A stretch of 64,000 nt of DNA from an uncultured Massilia sp. (GCA_946481275.1 CAMLMV010000023.1:37690-101689); one strand, 5' to 3'. Counted from the stretch's first letter, positions 17,492-26,578 are shown. The notes: generated from the sequence alone by a model not told the origin. A program made the numbers and translations.

Positions 17492-19270
17492 TTAATAACC
17501 GGCCGCTTTCCTCGCCTCCAACCAGGCCTCCATGTCCGCCACGGACAACGGCTTCGAAAAATAGTAACCCTGCGCCTCGTCGCATTCCCACTCCGCCAGC
17601 AAGGCGACGCCCTCTTCCGATTCGATGCCCTCGGCGACGACGCGGTAGCCGAGATCATGCGCCATGCCGATCATCGCGCGCACCAGCTTGCGGTCGCGTT
17701 CGCTCGTCGGCAAGTCCTTGATGAAGGCGCGGTCGATCTTGAGCACGCTGGCCGGCAGCTTCTGCAGATAGGCGAGGCTGCTGTAGCCGGTGCCGAAATC
17801 GTCGATCGCGATCTCGATGCCCATGTCGCGCAGCGCGCACAGTTGCTCGATCACGCGGCCGTCGTCGCGCGCCAGGACGCTTTCGGTGAACTCCAGCTCG
17901 ATCGCGCCGGGCGGCACGTCGTGCCGTGCCAGCAGGCGTGCGACGCCGGCCGCGAAATCCGGCTCCTCGAGGTTCGGCGCGGACACGTTGATCGACACCT
18001 TGAGGAAGTGCCCGGCGCGGCGCCAACGCGCGACCTGGGCCAGTGCCCGGTCCAGCACCCATTGCGTCAGCTCCTGGATGTGGGCCGTTTCCTCGACGAG
18101 CGGCACGAATTCCGCGGGCGGGACGGGGCCATGGTGCGGATGGCGCCAGCGCAGCAGCGCTTCGGCGCCGCGCGGCCGGCCGGCCAGGTCGACGCGCGGC
18201 TGGAACACCAGCGCCAGCTGGTCGTCCGCCCGCAGCGCCTCGGACAGGCTGCCCAGCAGCTGGAAGCGGCGCGCGTGGATGCGGTCGTGGTCGGGGTCGT
18301 AGCTGGCCGTCAGCACGCCGTCGTCGCGGGCGTCCTCGGCCGCGTTGTACAGGCGGCGCAGCACGTCGCGCGGCTTCACGTCGGCCGGCCTGAACGTATA
18401 GACGCCGATCGCCGGCACGGCGCGCACCGGGATGCCGTCGCAGTCGATCGGTTCGCGCAGGTGCAGGTCGAGCCGGCGCGCGGCCGCTTCCCACACGCTC
18501 GCGCACGTGGCGCTCAGCAGCACCGCGCAGCGGGTCGGGCCGATGTGGTACAGGCGCGTGTCCGCATCGAGGCAGCGGCGGATCGTTTCCGTCGAGCTGT
18601 GGATCAGGTTCTCGACGAAATTCGCACCGAGCACACGCATCCCCTGGCGCAACTGGCGCGCGGGCAGCAGCTCGATCAGCAGCGCCGTGTGTTCGGCGTC
18701 GGGCAGGCGTCCGCCGATGTCGTCCAGGTCGTCGATCAACTGGTATTCGTTCGGATGGCCGCTCACCGGGTGGATGCGGCCGATGCTGTTCTCCAGCTCG
18801 ATCTGGCTCATCACCATCTCCGCCAGGTCCGCCAGCAGCTCGGTCTCCTCGGCGCTGAAGGTACGCGGCCGGTTGTCGATCACGCACAGCGTGCCGAGGC
18901 TGTAGCCGGTGCGCGTGACCAGCGGCGCGCCCGCGTACGCGCGCATGCCGCCCTGCTGCACGATGTCGGTATGTCCGAACCGCTCGTCCGCGAGCAGGTC
19001 GGACACCGTGTACACGCCGTCCGACTGGAAGGCCCAGTGGCATGGCGTCTGCTCGCGCGGCGCCTCCGTCAGGTCGAAACCGACCCGCGATTTGAAGAAC
19101 TGGCGGTGGCGGTCGGACAGCGAGATCGACGAGACCGGCACCCGCAGCAGGCGGCTGGCCATGCGCGTGATGCGGTCGTAGGCTTCGTTCGGCGCGGTAT
19201 CGAGCAGGCGGAGGTTGTGCAGCGCGGCCAGGCGCGCCTCTTCGTTGGCGGTGAGCGGGTGTCGTTCCAT
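17492..19270 (-). CDS. GAF - degenerate GGDEF - EAL cyclic-di-GMP phosphodiesterase
   Basis: A 592-residue cytoplasmic signalling protein. Residues 10-165 form a GAF sensor domain (SISLSDRHRQFFKS, CHWAFQ, LGTLCVID). Residues about 170-325 sit where a GGDEF domain belongs but show no GG[D/E]EF, so no cyclase activity is expected. Residues 335-590 form an EAL domain with EALLRW, ELEFTES, DDFGTGYSSL, LKID and EGIES all intact, so it should hydrolyse c-di-GMP to pGpG. It is a single gene. Its nearness to a surface-flagella locus and a c-di-GMP-binding surface protein makes a role in the motile/sessile choice plausible, but signalling proteins act in trans and this is inference. Ligand of the GAF domain unknown. 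Confidence 0.9.
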   Translation of the reverse strand: MERHPLTANEEARLAALHNLRLLDTAPNEAYDRITRMASRLLRVPVSSISLSDRHRQFFKSRVGFDLTEAPREQTPCHWAFQSDGVYTVSDLLADERFGHTDIVQQGGMRAYAGAPLVTRTGYSLGTLCVIDNRPRTFSAEETELLADLAEMVMSQIELENSIGRIHPVSGHPNEYQLIDDLDDIGGRLPDAEHTALLIELLPARQLRQGMRVLGANFVENLIHSSTETIRRCLDADTRLYHIGPTRCAVLLSATCASVWEAAARRLDLHLREPIDCDGIPVRAVPAIGVYTFRPADVKPRDVLRRLYNAAEDARDDGVLTASYDPDHDRIHARRFQLLGSLSEALRADDQLALVFQPRVDLAGRPRGAEALLRWRHPHHGPVPPAEFVPLVEETAHIQELTQWVLDRALAQVARWRRAGHFLKVSINVSAPNLEEPDFAAGVARLLARHDVPPGAIELEFTESVLARDDGRVIEQLCALRDMGIEIAIDDFGTGYSSLAYLQKLPASVLKIDRAFIKDLPTSERDRKLVRAMIGMAHDLGYRVVAEGIESEEGVALLAEWECDEAQGYYFSKPLSVADMEAWLEARKAAGY

Positions 19271-19327
19271 CCGGGCACTGTAGCGCCCATCCGTTGTGAT
19301 AGCAACAGCAATATTGCCAGGTAGATA

Positions 19328-19414
19328 TTAGTCGCCGCGGTTGATGGGAAAGCAGAACGCGGCGATCACGAGCACGATGACCAGGAACCAGGTCACCCGA
19401 TCCAGCCAGTCCAT
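19328..19414 (-). CDS. possible 28-residue single-span membrane peptide
   Basis: A short frame encodes MDWLDRVTWFLVIVL, then VIAAFCFPINRGD and a stop. It has a charged N-end, a roughly 16-residue hydrophobic helix and a polar C-end, as in small inner-membrane proteins. It lies in a gap between the sulfate-binding protein terminator and the EAL gene. There is no good ribosome site and the terminator lies just upstream, so expression would need its own promoter. I do not recognise a family. It may be chance. Confidence 0.35.
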   Translation of the reverse strand: MDWLDRVTWFLVIVLVIAAFCFPINRGD

Positions 19415-19425
19415 GATGGGTCCAT

Positions 19426-19458
19426 AAAAAGAGGAAAGCCGGCGCGGCGAGCGCCGGC
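19426..19458 (-). terminator. terminator of the sulfate-binding protein gene
   Basis: A perfect 8-bp stem, GCCGGCGC (19438-19445) and GCGCCGGC (19451-19458), with a five-base loop. On the minus strand it is followed by TTTCCTCTTTTT. It lies 20 bases beyond the stop of the sulfate-binding protein gene. Confidence 0.8.
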
Positions 19459-19477
19459 GCAACGGGACCAGACTATC

Positions 19478-20482
19478 TTACTTGCCCGGCTGGTACAACT
19501 GGTCGAACGTGCCGCCATCCGCGAAGTGGGTCTTCTGCGCCTTGGTCCAGCCGCCGAACACGTCGTTGATGGTGAACAGGTTCACTTTCGGGAACTGCGC
19601 CGCGTATTTCTCGGCGACCTTGGAACTGATCGGGCGATAGTAGTTCTTCGCGATGATGTCCTGGCCTTCATCCGTGTACAGGAATTGCAGGTAGGCGTCC
19701 GCCACCTTGCGGGTGCCGCGCTTGTCGACGACCTTGTCGACGACGGCCACCGGCGGCTCGGCCAGGATGCTCACCTTCGGCGCGACGATTTCGAACTTGT
19801 CCGGACCCAGTTCCTTGATGGCCAGGATCGCTTCGTTTTCCCAGGCGATCAGCACGTCGCCGATGCCGCGTTCGACAAAGGTCGTCGTCGCGCCGCGGGC
19901 GCCGGAATCGAGCACCGGCACGTTCTTGAACAGCTTGGCCACGTAGTCGCGCGCCTTCGCTTCATTGCCGCCCGGCTGTTTCAAGGCATTGCCCCAGGCC
20001 GCCAGATAGTTCCAACGTGCGCCGCCGGACGTCTTCGGATTCGGCGTGATGACTTGCACGCCCGGCTTGATCAGGTCGCTCCAGTCGTGGATGCCTTTCG
20101 GGTTGCCCTTGCGGACCAGGAACACGATGGTGGAGTTGTACGGCGAGCTGTTGTGCTGAAGGCGCTTCTGCCAATCCTTGGCGATCAGGCCGCGCTCGGC
20201 GATCTCGTCGATGTCCCATGCGAGGGCCAGGGTGACGACGTCCGCCTGCAGGCCGTCGATCACGGAGCGGGCCTGCTTGCCCGAACCGCCGTGCGACGCC
20301 TTGAAGGTGACGTTGTCGCCGGTCTGGGCCTTGTACCTGGCGGCGAAGGCTTTACCGACGTCCTGGTACAGCTCGCGCGTCGGGTCGTACGACACGTTCA
20401 GGAGAGTGATGTCGGCGGCATGCACGGTCGGGGCGATCAGTGCGACAGCCACGGTGGCCTGGATCAGTTTTTTTAACAGCAT
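19478..20482 (-). CDS. sbp: periplasmic sulfate-binding protein of the sulfate/thiosulfate ABC transporter
   Basis: A 334-residue solute-binding protein with a Sec signal peptide (cut near VHAADI). The mature part has the hallmarks of Sbp/Cys[49 protein letters not shown] and WENEA. It captures sulfate (or thiosulfate) in the periplasm for the CysUWA permease. The permease genes are not next to it, so this is a stand-alone gene relying on a transporter encoded elsewhere. The start at 20482 gives a proper signal peptide, with only weak GAGAG upstream. A strong terminator follows. Sulfur limitation through CysB is the usual control in this family, but I see no site I can defend. Confidence 0.93.
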   Translation of the reverse strand: MLLKKLIQATVAVALIAPTVHAADITLLNVSYDPTRELYQDVGKAFAARYKAQTGDNVTFKASHGGSGKQARSVIDGLQADVVTLALAWDIDEIAERGLIAKDWQKRLQHNSSPYNSTIVFLVRKGNPKGIHDWSDLIKPGVQVITPNPKTSGGARWNYLAAWGNALKQPGGNEAKARDYVAKLFKNVPVLDSGARGATTTFVERGIGDVLIAWENEAILAIKELGPDKFEIVAPKVSILAEPPVAVVDKVVDKRGTRKVADAYLQFLYTDEGQDIIAKNYYRPISSKVAEKYAAQFPKVNLFTINDVFGGWTKAQKTHFADGGTFDQLYQPGK

Positions 20483-20786
20483 ATTGGTTGGCTCTCACGA
20501 AGTTCTGGAAGCCACAGGTTAAGCATGCCGTTGCAAAATACGAACGAATACTTTCGGCCATGGTTATCCGGTTTCTTCATAACGACGCAGCCTGCAGGCA
20601 AACGGACGACATCGCGCCAGGCTGCCATAAGTACAACAGTCAAAATGGCAATTCAAAGGCTCCCAAAAAAAAATTAAAAAATTTCCGTCCGGCATTTAAT
20701 GACCTCGACTAAATGGTCGTCCTGTACTTGTGAGAGCGCGAGATGCGCAACCTCCCAACAGTATCCAAGCCATTAGGAGCCATATC
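20483..20786. other. intergenic region between sbp and the flagellin gene
   Basis: No gene is seen. It must hold the divergent promoters of sbp and of the flagellin gene. An A/T-rich stretch (A9 and T-runs) lies at 20670-20700, before the flagellin gene. I could not find a clear sigma-28 promoter (TAAA-N15-GCCGATAA). A sequence at 20646-20661 has sigma-54 spacing (GG-N10-GC) but a poor -12 element. Confidence 0.5.
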
Positions 20787-21617
20787 ATGCTGAGCCTTCA
20801 CACCAACGCCGCTTCGCTTTCCGCACAAAATTCCCTGAGCCGCACCCAGAGCTCGCTGTCGACCTCGATGACCCGCCTGTCGACCGGCTACCGTATCAAC
20901 TCGGCAATGGACGACGCTGCAGGCCTGCAGATCGCCACCCGCCTGAAAGCACAGACCAGCGGCATGGCCGTGGCAATGCGCAACACCCAGAACTCGACCT
21001 CGATGCTGCAGACCGCCGGCGGCGCGCTGACCGAAGTCACGAACATGATGGTCCGCATGAAGGACCTGGCAACCCAGGCTGCCGACCAGTCGTCGAGCGC
21101 AACCGACCAGGCCGCACTGCAGTCGGAATACGCCAGCCTGTCGAGCGAACTGACCAACGTCGTCAACAACACCACGTTCGGTGGCCAGAACCTGTTTGCC
21201 GCCGGCGGCACCCTGACCGCTGCGATGAACTTCCAGATCGGCGCCTCGGCATCGGAAACGATGGCGATCGACGTCTCGAGCGCGAACGGCACCTTCACCG
21301 GTGACGTGGGCACCCTGGCTGGCCTCACCCTCGTCGGCGGCGCATCCGGTGCCATCACCGCACTGACCACCGCCATCGACAACGTCGGCACGCTGAACTC
21401 GCAACTGGGCGCCGCTGCCAACCGTCTGGACCACGTCTACAACAACCTGTCGAACATCAGCACCAACGTGCAGAACGCAACCGGCCGCATCATGGACGTC
21501 GACTTCGCGACCGAATCGTCGAGCATGACCTCGAACCAGATGCTGATGCAAGCTGGTACCGCCATGCTGAAGCAGACCAACAGCATGTCGTCGATGGTCA
21601 TGTCCCTGCTGCAGTAA
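20787..21617 (+). CDS. fliC: flagellin, minimal D0/D1 type (lateral flagellin LafA-like)
   Basis: A 276-residue filament subunit. The start at 20787 has AGGAG eight bases upstream and opens with the classic MLSLHTNAASLSAQN. N-terminal D0/D1 (1-140, with LSTGYRINSAMDDAAGLQIA) and C-terminal D1/D0 (200-276, with AANRLDHVYNNLSNI and the end MVMSLLQ) are complete. The variable middle is only about 60 residues, so surface domains D2/D3 are absent. It is exported by the FlhA/FlhB gate and assembled under the FliD cap, all encoded in this locus. The short size and the locus order fit a lateral flagellin. Transcription is probably by FliA (sigma-28), whose gene is at 38.6 kb. It stands alone, with a strong terminator after it. 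Confidence 0.96.
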   Translation: MLSLHTNAASLSAQNSLSRTQSSLSTSMTRLSTGYRINSAMDDAAGLQIATRLKAQTSGMAVAMRNTQNSTSMLQTAGGALTEVTNMMVRMKDLATQAADQSSSATDQAALQSEYASLSSELTNVVNNTTFGGQNLFAAGGTLTAAMNFQIGASASETMAIDVSSANGTFTGDVGTLAGLTLVGGASGAITALTTAIDNVGTLNSQLGAAANRLDHVYNNLSNISTNVQNATGRIMDVDFATESSSMTSNQMLMQAGTAMLKQTNSMSSMVMSLLQ

Positions 21618-21665
21618 TCGCAGGGCCAGCGATGGCCACCCCGGGCTAGTCCAGCCGGAATCCGT

Positions 21666-21692
21666 AAAAGGCCAGCCACGAGCTGGCCTTTT
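21666..21692. terminator. strong terminator after the flagellin gene
   Basis: A perfect 11-bp stem including AAAA/TTTT, AAAAGGCCAGC (21666-21676) and GCTGGCCTTTT (21682-21692), with loop CACGA. Confidence 0.92.
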
Positions 21693-21712
21693 CACTTTAC
21701 ACTGCCGAGATC

Positions 21713-22573
21713 ATGGCCAGTCTATCCATCCCCGTTGTTTCGTCTCCCGTCGTCCCGGCAAGCGCGCCCGGTGCCCTGCCCGCGCAGCCGGTCGGCGCGG
21801 TCGCGGCCGCCGTCCCGGTCGCCTTGCTGCAGGCCGAGCTCGAGGCGCTCCCGTTGCCGCTGCCCTCCGCGCAGCCAGCGCCCGTGCTGCCCGCGGGCGA
21901 CGCCCTGCCGGATGCCGCCGCGATGCGGCCCGACCAGGTCGTGATGGCGCGCCAGCTCACCTGGCCGAGCCCGGACGGGGGCGCGCTCGCCGCGTCCTGG
22001 CGCGTGATGGTGCGCAGCTACGGCACCCAGCTCGTCGCGCGCGCGGTCCAGGCGTCGCAGCAACAGCGCGGCCAGTCGCTGCCCGGTGCGCTGCTGCAGA
22101 GCGGCGTGGATGCGCGCGTGCTGCGCCAGGCCGATCTCGCGACCCTGCCGCCCGATGCCTGGCGTTTCACCGTGCACGCGGGCGGACCGCAGGCCCAGCA
22201 CCTGCGCGTGATCGGGGAAGAGGAACAATCGCAAAAGCCGCAGCGCCGCCGGCGCCGTGCCGCGCTGCGCCTGGAACTGGTCCTGGCCGACGGCACCGTC
22301 ATCACGGTGCAGGCGGAGCCGCTCGCCGACGGCGTCATGCTGGAATTGTGCACGCCCGATCCGGGCACCCTGCTGCACCTGCGCGCCCTGCAGCCCCAGC
22401 TGGAAGAAGCCGTGCGCCGTTCGGGCCTGCGCGTGCTGGGCTGGACGTGGAGCGACCGCCTGCCGGAAGGCCGGGTGCACGCGCGCCTGCCGTCGACCGA
22501 GGCGGCGGCCGCCCTCAGCCTGCCCGTGTTCCGCGCGATGGCGGAACTGGCGCTGCTGCTTCCCGCAGCCTGA
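21713..22573 (+). CDS. FliK-type C-terminal domain protein of unknown role
   Basis: A 286-residue protein. The first 65 residues are rich in Pro, Ala and Val with low complexity. The last 110 (LRLELVLADGTVITVQAEPL, then LELCTPDPGTLLHLRAL and QPQLEEAVRRSGLRVLGWTW) look like the Flg_hook domain (PF02120) of hook-length control protein FliK. A basic RRRRRR patch separates the two. A separate, more typical fliK is at 36.9 kb. This one lies between the flagellin gene and flhA and meets the flhA stop with no gap, tail to tail. It may be a second export-switch interactor; no family name can be given with certainty. The start at 21713 lies 20 bases after the terminator, so a promoter within or before the hairpin is needed. 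Confidence 0.6.
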   Translation: MASLSIPVVSSPVVPASAPGALPAQPVGAVAAAVPVALLQAELEALPLPLPSAQPAPVLPAGDALPDAAAMRPDQVVMARQLTWPSPDGGALAASWRVMVRSYGTQLVARAVQASQQQRGQSLPGALLQSGVDARVLRQADLATLPPDAWRFTVHAGGPQAQHLRVIGEEEQSQKPQRRRRRAALRLELVLADGTVITVQAEPLADGVMLELCTPDPGTLLHLRALQPQLEEAVRRSGLRVLGWTWSDRLPEGRVHARLPSTEAAAALSLPVFRAMAELALLLPAA

Positions 22574-24670
22574 TTAACCCACCGTCCCGATGATCGAGAC
22601 CTCCCGGTTCTCGGGAATCTCGTTATACGACAGCACGTGCAGCCCCGGCGCGAACAGGCGCGCGTAGCGGGCCAGCAACGGGCGGATCTGCGGCAGCACC
22701 AGGAGCAGCGGCGGCGTATGCTGCTGCTTCATCTGCTCGCGCGCCACCGGCATGTTCAGCTGCAGTTGCTGCAGCAGCTGCGGATCGATCGGATAGTTGT
22801 CCAGCACGACCTTGCCGCCGCCGTTCTGGCGCGCCTGGTTCAGGGAACCGAGCAGCATGTTTTCCAGCTCGCCCGACAGGTTAAACGCGGGCATGTCCTT
22901 CTTCTTGCCGTACAGGCTAGAGACGATCTGGCGGCGCAGCGCGCAGCGCACCTCGGCCGCGAGCAGGATCGGATCCTTCGTCGTTTCCGAGCTGTCCACC
23001 AGGGTGGTCGCGATCACGACGATGTCCTTCAGCGACACGTTCTCGGCCAGCAGCACGCGGAACACGCGCAAGAGCTGCGTGTGCGTGAGCGCCTTGTCCA
23101 GCGCGCCGGCCAGCTTCGGCGACAGCGCGGTCAGGCGTTCCATCAGCGCGGGCACGTCTTCGTGGCGGAACAGTTCCGCCATGTAGTCGCGCGCGACCTT
23201 GGACGTGTGCGTGGCGATCGCGCTCGGCACCTCGACGACCTGGTAGCCCTGCCCCAGCGCGTGCGCCTTCTGCTCCGGATCGATCCACGTGACGGCCATG
23301 CCGAACGCCGGCTCGATGCCGGGGATGCCGTCGATCTCGCCGTACACGTTCGGTGACGGGATCGCCATCAGGCATTCCGCCACGACCTCGCCCTCGGCCA
23401 CGACGGTGCCGTTGATCGCGATCGCGTACTGGTTCGGGCGCAGGGTCAGGTCGTCGCGCACGGCGATCGGGGGCAGCAGGAGGCCCATCTGCTCGGAGAG
23501 GCTCTGGCGCACGCCCTTGATCCGCTTCGGCAGGACTTCGCCCTGCGCCTTGTCGACCAGGTGCACGAGCTTGTAGCCGACCGTGATCGCGATCGGCTGC
23601 ACGACCGGCAGCTGCTGCCAGTCGAGTTCCGGCACGCGGTCTTCGCGCAGCGCGGCCTCGATGGCGGCCACATTCGATTCGTCCGGCGGGGCCACCTGCT
23701 CGCGCGCCAGCTTCCAGCCGACGTAGCCGATGGCGGCCGCGAACACCATGAAGAACAGCGACGGCATGCCCGGCACCATGGCCAGGATCAGCATCACGCC
23801 GGCGGCCGAATACAGGACGCTCGGATTGGCCAGCAGCTGGCCGCCGACCTGCTGTTCGAAGTCGCCCGAATCGCTGATGCGGGTGACGAGAATCGCCGCG
23901 GCGGCCGACAGCAGCAGCGCCGGCACCTGCGCCACGAGGCCGTCGCCGATGGTCAGCAGCGCATACTGGCGGAACGCGTCGCCGAACGACAGGTCGTGCA
24001 TCAGCGCGCCGATCGCGACGCCGCCGATCATGTTGATGAGCAGGATGAGGATCGACGCGATCGCATCGCCGCGCACGAACTTGGAGGCGCCGTCCATCGC
24101 GCCGTAGAAGTCCGCTTCCGCCGCCACTTCCTTGCGGCGCAACTGCGCCTTTTCCTGGTTGATCAGGCCCGCGTTCAGGTCGGCGTCGATCGCCATCTGC
24201 TTGCCGGGCAGCGCATCCAGCGTGAAGCGCGCGGACACTTCCGAGATACGTTCCGAACCCTTCGTCACGACGACGAAGTTGATGATCATGAGGATCACGA
24301 AGACGACGATACCGACGACGAAGTTGCCGCCGATGACGACGTTGCCGAAGGCCTCGATCACGTGGCCGGCGGCGTTCGTGCCCTCGTGGCCGTGCAGCAG
24401 CACGACGCGCGTGGAGGCGACGTTCAGCGCGAGGCGCAGCAGGGTGGTGCCGAGGATGACGGTCGGGAAGACCGAGAAGTCCAGCGGCCGCCTGGTCGAG
24501 ACGGACGTCAGGATCACGATCAGCGCCAGCACGATGTTGAACGTGAACAGCACGTCCAGCACCACGGGCGCCAGCGGCAGCATGATCATCGCCAGGAGCG
24601 TCAGCAGGAACGCCGGCGTGGCGACCTTCTGGCGGCGCACCTCGAGCATCAAGCTGTTCAGGAAATTCAT
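22574..24670 (-). CDS. flhA: flagellar export gate protein FlhA
   Basis: A 698-residue inner-membrane protein that forms the nonameric export gate. About eight membrane segments fill residues 18-330, with the conserved FHIPEP-family region (LNVASTRVVLLHGHEGTNAAG, TKGSERISEVSARFTLDALPGKQMAIDADLN). The cytoplasmic part (from 340) binds chaperone-cargo complexes. It is the last gene of the minus-strand run fliM-N-P-Q-R-flhB-flhA and overlaps flhB by four bases. In lateral (Flag-2) loci the equivalent is LfhA. No deviation that would break function was seen. Confidence 0.97.
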   Translation of the reverse strand: MNFLNSLMLEVRRQKVATPAFLLTLLAMIMLPLAPVVLDVLFTFNIVLALIVILTSVSTRRPLDFSVFPTVILGTTLLRLALNVASTRVVLLHGHEGTNAAGHVIEAFGNVVIGGNFVVGIVVFVILMIINFVVVTKGSERISEVSARFTLDALPGKQMAIDADLNAGLINQEKAQLRRKEVAAEADFYGAMDGASKFVRGDAIASILILLINMIGGVAIGALMHDLSFGDAFRQYALLTIGDGLVAQVPALLLSAAAAILVTRISDSGDFEQQVGGQLLANPSVLYSAAGVMLILAMVPGMPSLFFMVFAAAIGYVGWKLAREQVAPPDESNVAAIEAALREDRVPELDWQQLPVVQPIAITVGYKLVHLVDKAQGEVLPKRIKGVRQSLSEQMGLLLPPIAVRDDLTLRPNQYAIAINGTVVAEGEVVAECLMAIPSPNVYGEIDGIPGIEPAFGMAVTWIDPEQKAHALGQGYQVVEVPSAIATHTSKVARDYMAELFRHEDVPALMERLTALSPKLAGALDKALTHTQLLRVFRVLLAENVSLKDIVVIATTLVDSSETTKDPILLAAEVRCALRRQIVSSLYGKKKDMPAFNLSGELENMLLGSLNQARQNGGGKVVLDNYPIDPQLLQQLQLNMPVAREQMKQQHTPPLLLVLPQIRPLLARYARLFAPGLHVLSYNEIPENREVSIIGTVG

Positions 24671-25806
24671 GTCGGGGATACCTCACTCAAAGCGGCCGGC
24701 ACGGCCACGTCACTCGGGAACCGCGGGGCGGCCTGGCGCCGGCCCGCACGGAAAGCGTTCAATTGCAGCACGTAGTTCAGCACCTGCGACACCGCCTGGT
24801 ACAGCGCGGCGGGGATCTGCTGCTGCACCTGGCTGGTGTTGTAGATGGCACGCGCCAGCGGCGGCAGCGCGATCGTCTCGATCTGGTGCTTCGCCGCGAC
24901 CTGGCGGATGTACAGGGCCATCTCGTCGATGCCCTTCGCCACCACGAACGGCGCTTCCGCACGCTTGGTGTCGTACTTCAGCGCGACCGCGTAGTGCTCG
25001 GGATTCACGATCACCACGTCGGCGGTCGGCACCGTCTTGTTCACGTTGCGGCGTGCCATCTGCTGCTGCAGCTGGCGGATGCGCGCACGGATCTCGGGCT
25101 TGCCCTCGGTGCTCTTGTATTCTTCCTTTACTTCCTGCTTGCTCATGCGCTGGCTGCGCGCGAACAGGAAGGCCTGCAGCGGCACGTCGATCAGCGCGAA
25201 GATCACGAAGACGGCGACCAGCGCCATCAGGCCGTCGAACATCATTCCGCCGCCGTGCAGCAGCGCGTCCGGCAGCGGCATGCGCTGCAGGTTGACCCAC
25301 GCCGACAGCGCCGAGCGCACGACGTGCACCAGTACCACCGCCAGCAGCGCCGCCTTGGCCACCGACGTCGCGAACGTCGTCCAGTGCTTGCCGGAGGCCA
25401 GGTTGCCCAGGTTTTTCACGGGCGAGAAGCGCTCGAACTTCGGGATCAGGTTGTTCGTCGAGACGACCCAGCCGCCCGGCACCATGCTCGCCGCGATGAT
25501 CGCGAGCGGCACGCCGGCGAGCGGCAGGACCATCTTCACGAGCAGCACGGCCGCGCCGCTCCACACGACCGTCATCGCGTTCTCCATCGAGCCGGCTGCG
25601 CCGAGCGGCGCGTACACGAGCCGGAACAGCGACCGGAACGATTCCAGGTAGTCGGGCAGCATGAACGCGAACAGCTTCAGGCTGGCGACGATGCCGACCG
25701 CCGTGGCCAGGTCCTTCGAGCGGACGACGTGGCCCTGCTCGCGCGCCTTCTTCAGCTTCTGGGCTGACGCCTTTTCTGTTTTATCGCCGCCGGTATTGTC
25801 AGCCAT
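24667..25806 (-). CDS. flhB: flagellar export switch protein FlhB with NPEH cleavage site
   Basis: A 379-residue inner-membrane protein that switches export from rod/hook to filament substrates. There are four membrane segments (about 35-210), then the autocleaving cytoplasmic domain. The self-cleavage motif is Asn268-Pro269-Glu270-His271, where most FlhB proteins have NPTH; the Asn-Pro bond that is cut is kept. The following YAVALKYD is standard. A Thr-to-Glu change might alter cleavage rate and so the substrate switch; this is inference. The tail after 360 is longer than the minimal form. It overlaps fliR by eight bases and flhA by four. Confidence 0.96.
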   Translation of the reverse strand: MADNTGGDKTEKASAQKLKKAREQGHVVRSKDLATAVGIVASLKLFAFMLPDYLESFRSLFRLVYAPLGAAGSMENAMTVVWSGAAVLLVKMVLPLAGVPLAIIAASMVPGGWVVSTNNLIPKFERFSPVKNLGNLASGKHWTTFATSVAKAALLAVVLVHVVRSALSAWVNLQRMPLPDALLHGGGMMFDGLMALVAVFVIFALIDVPLQAFLFARSQRMSKQEVKEEYKSTEGKPEIRARIRQLQQQMARRNVNKTVPTADVVIVNPEHYAVALKYDTKRAEAPFVVAKGIDEMALYIRQVAAKHQIETIALPPLARAIYNTSQVQQQIPAALYQAVSQVLNYVLQLNAFRAGRRQAAPRFPSDVAVPAALSEVSPT

Positions 25807-26578
25807 GCGCCGCCCCCATCTGCTGTTGGAGCATCTCCAGCACCTGGTTCGTCATCTGCACATAGTGTTCCGGGATGAAGCGCACGACCTGCACGAGCAT
25901 CATCAGGCCGAACAGCGTCACCAGCGAGAAGCCCAGCGAGAACAGGTTCAGCGAGGGCGCCACCCGGTTCAGGAAGCCGAAGCCGACCTGCACGACCATC
26001 GTCGAGAACACGATCGGGAGCGCCAGCAGGATCGCGGCCGAGAATACCCAGCCCACGTTCAGCGCCACCGTCTCCAGCAAAAGACTCTTGTAGCCGCCGC
26101 CGACCGGCCACGCCTTGAAGCTCTGGCCCAGCACGCCCGCGAGCACGAGGTGGCCGTCGACGGCGAAGAACACGAGGATGGCGACGAGGCCCAGCAGGCC
26201 CGAGATCACGTCCGACTGCTGGCCGTTCACGGGGTCGTTCATCTGCGCCATCGAAAAGCCCACCTGGCTCGAGACGAGGAAGCCGAGCATGTTCACGACG
26301 GCCATCGTCAGCTGCATGGCGAGGCCGATCACGCCGCCGATCACGGCCTGCTCGACCATGACGACGACGCCGGCCAGCGAGAACGGATCGGGCATGACGG
26401 CGCCTTTCGTCAGCGGCAGCATCAGGAACGCGAGCACCACCGACAGCAGCGCGCGCACCGGGACCGGCACGAGCGCGTCGCCGATCACGGGGGCCGTCGA
26501 CAGCAGCGCCATGACGCGGCAGAACGGCCACCACAGCGCGCTGATGAACGGCAGCAGCAGGTGGGATACTTCCAGCAT
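25799..26578 (-). CDS. fliR: flagellar export gate protein FliR
   Basis: A 259-residue inner-membrane protein of the FliPQR export channel, with six or so hydrophobic segments. The start MLEVSHLLLPF at 26578 overlaps the fliQ stop (TGATG), so coupling decides it; the frame extends further but only through fliQ antiphase sequence. It shares eight bases with flhB. No unusual features. Confidence 0.95.
   Translation of the reverse strand: MLEVSHLLLPFISALWWPFCRVMALLSTAPVIGDALVPVPVRALLSVVLAFLMLPLTKGAVMPDPFSLAGVVVMVEQAVIGGVIGLAMQLTMAVVNMLGFLVSSQVGFSMAQMNDPVNGQQSDVISGLLGLVAILVFFAVDGHLVLAGVLGQSFKAWPVGGGYKSLLLETVALNVGWVFSAAILLALPIVFSTMVVQVGFGFLNRVAPSLNLFSLGFSLVTLFGLMMLVQVVRFIPEHYVQMTNQVLEMLQQQMGAAHG

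Noticed and set aside
20646..20661. Sigma-54-like TGGCA-N7-GGCT before the flagellin gene
   Set aside because: Spacing between GG and GC is right, but the -12 element lacks TTGC and lateral flagellins are usually sigma-28 dependent. Too weak to call.
21624..21637. Small hairpin GGCCA-GCGA-TGGCC after flagellin
   Set aside because: Only five base pairs with no T-run. The strong terminator at 21666-21692 explains termination.
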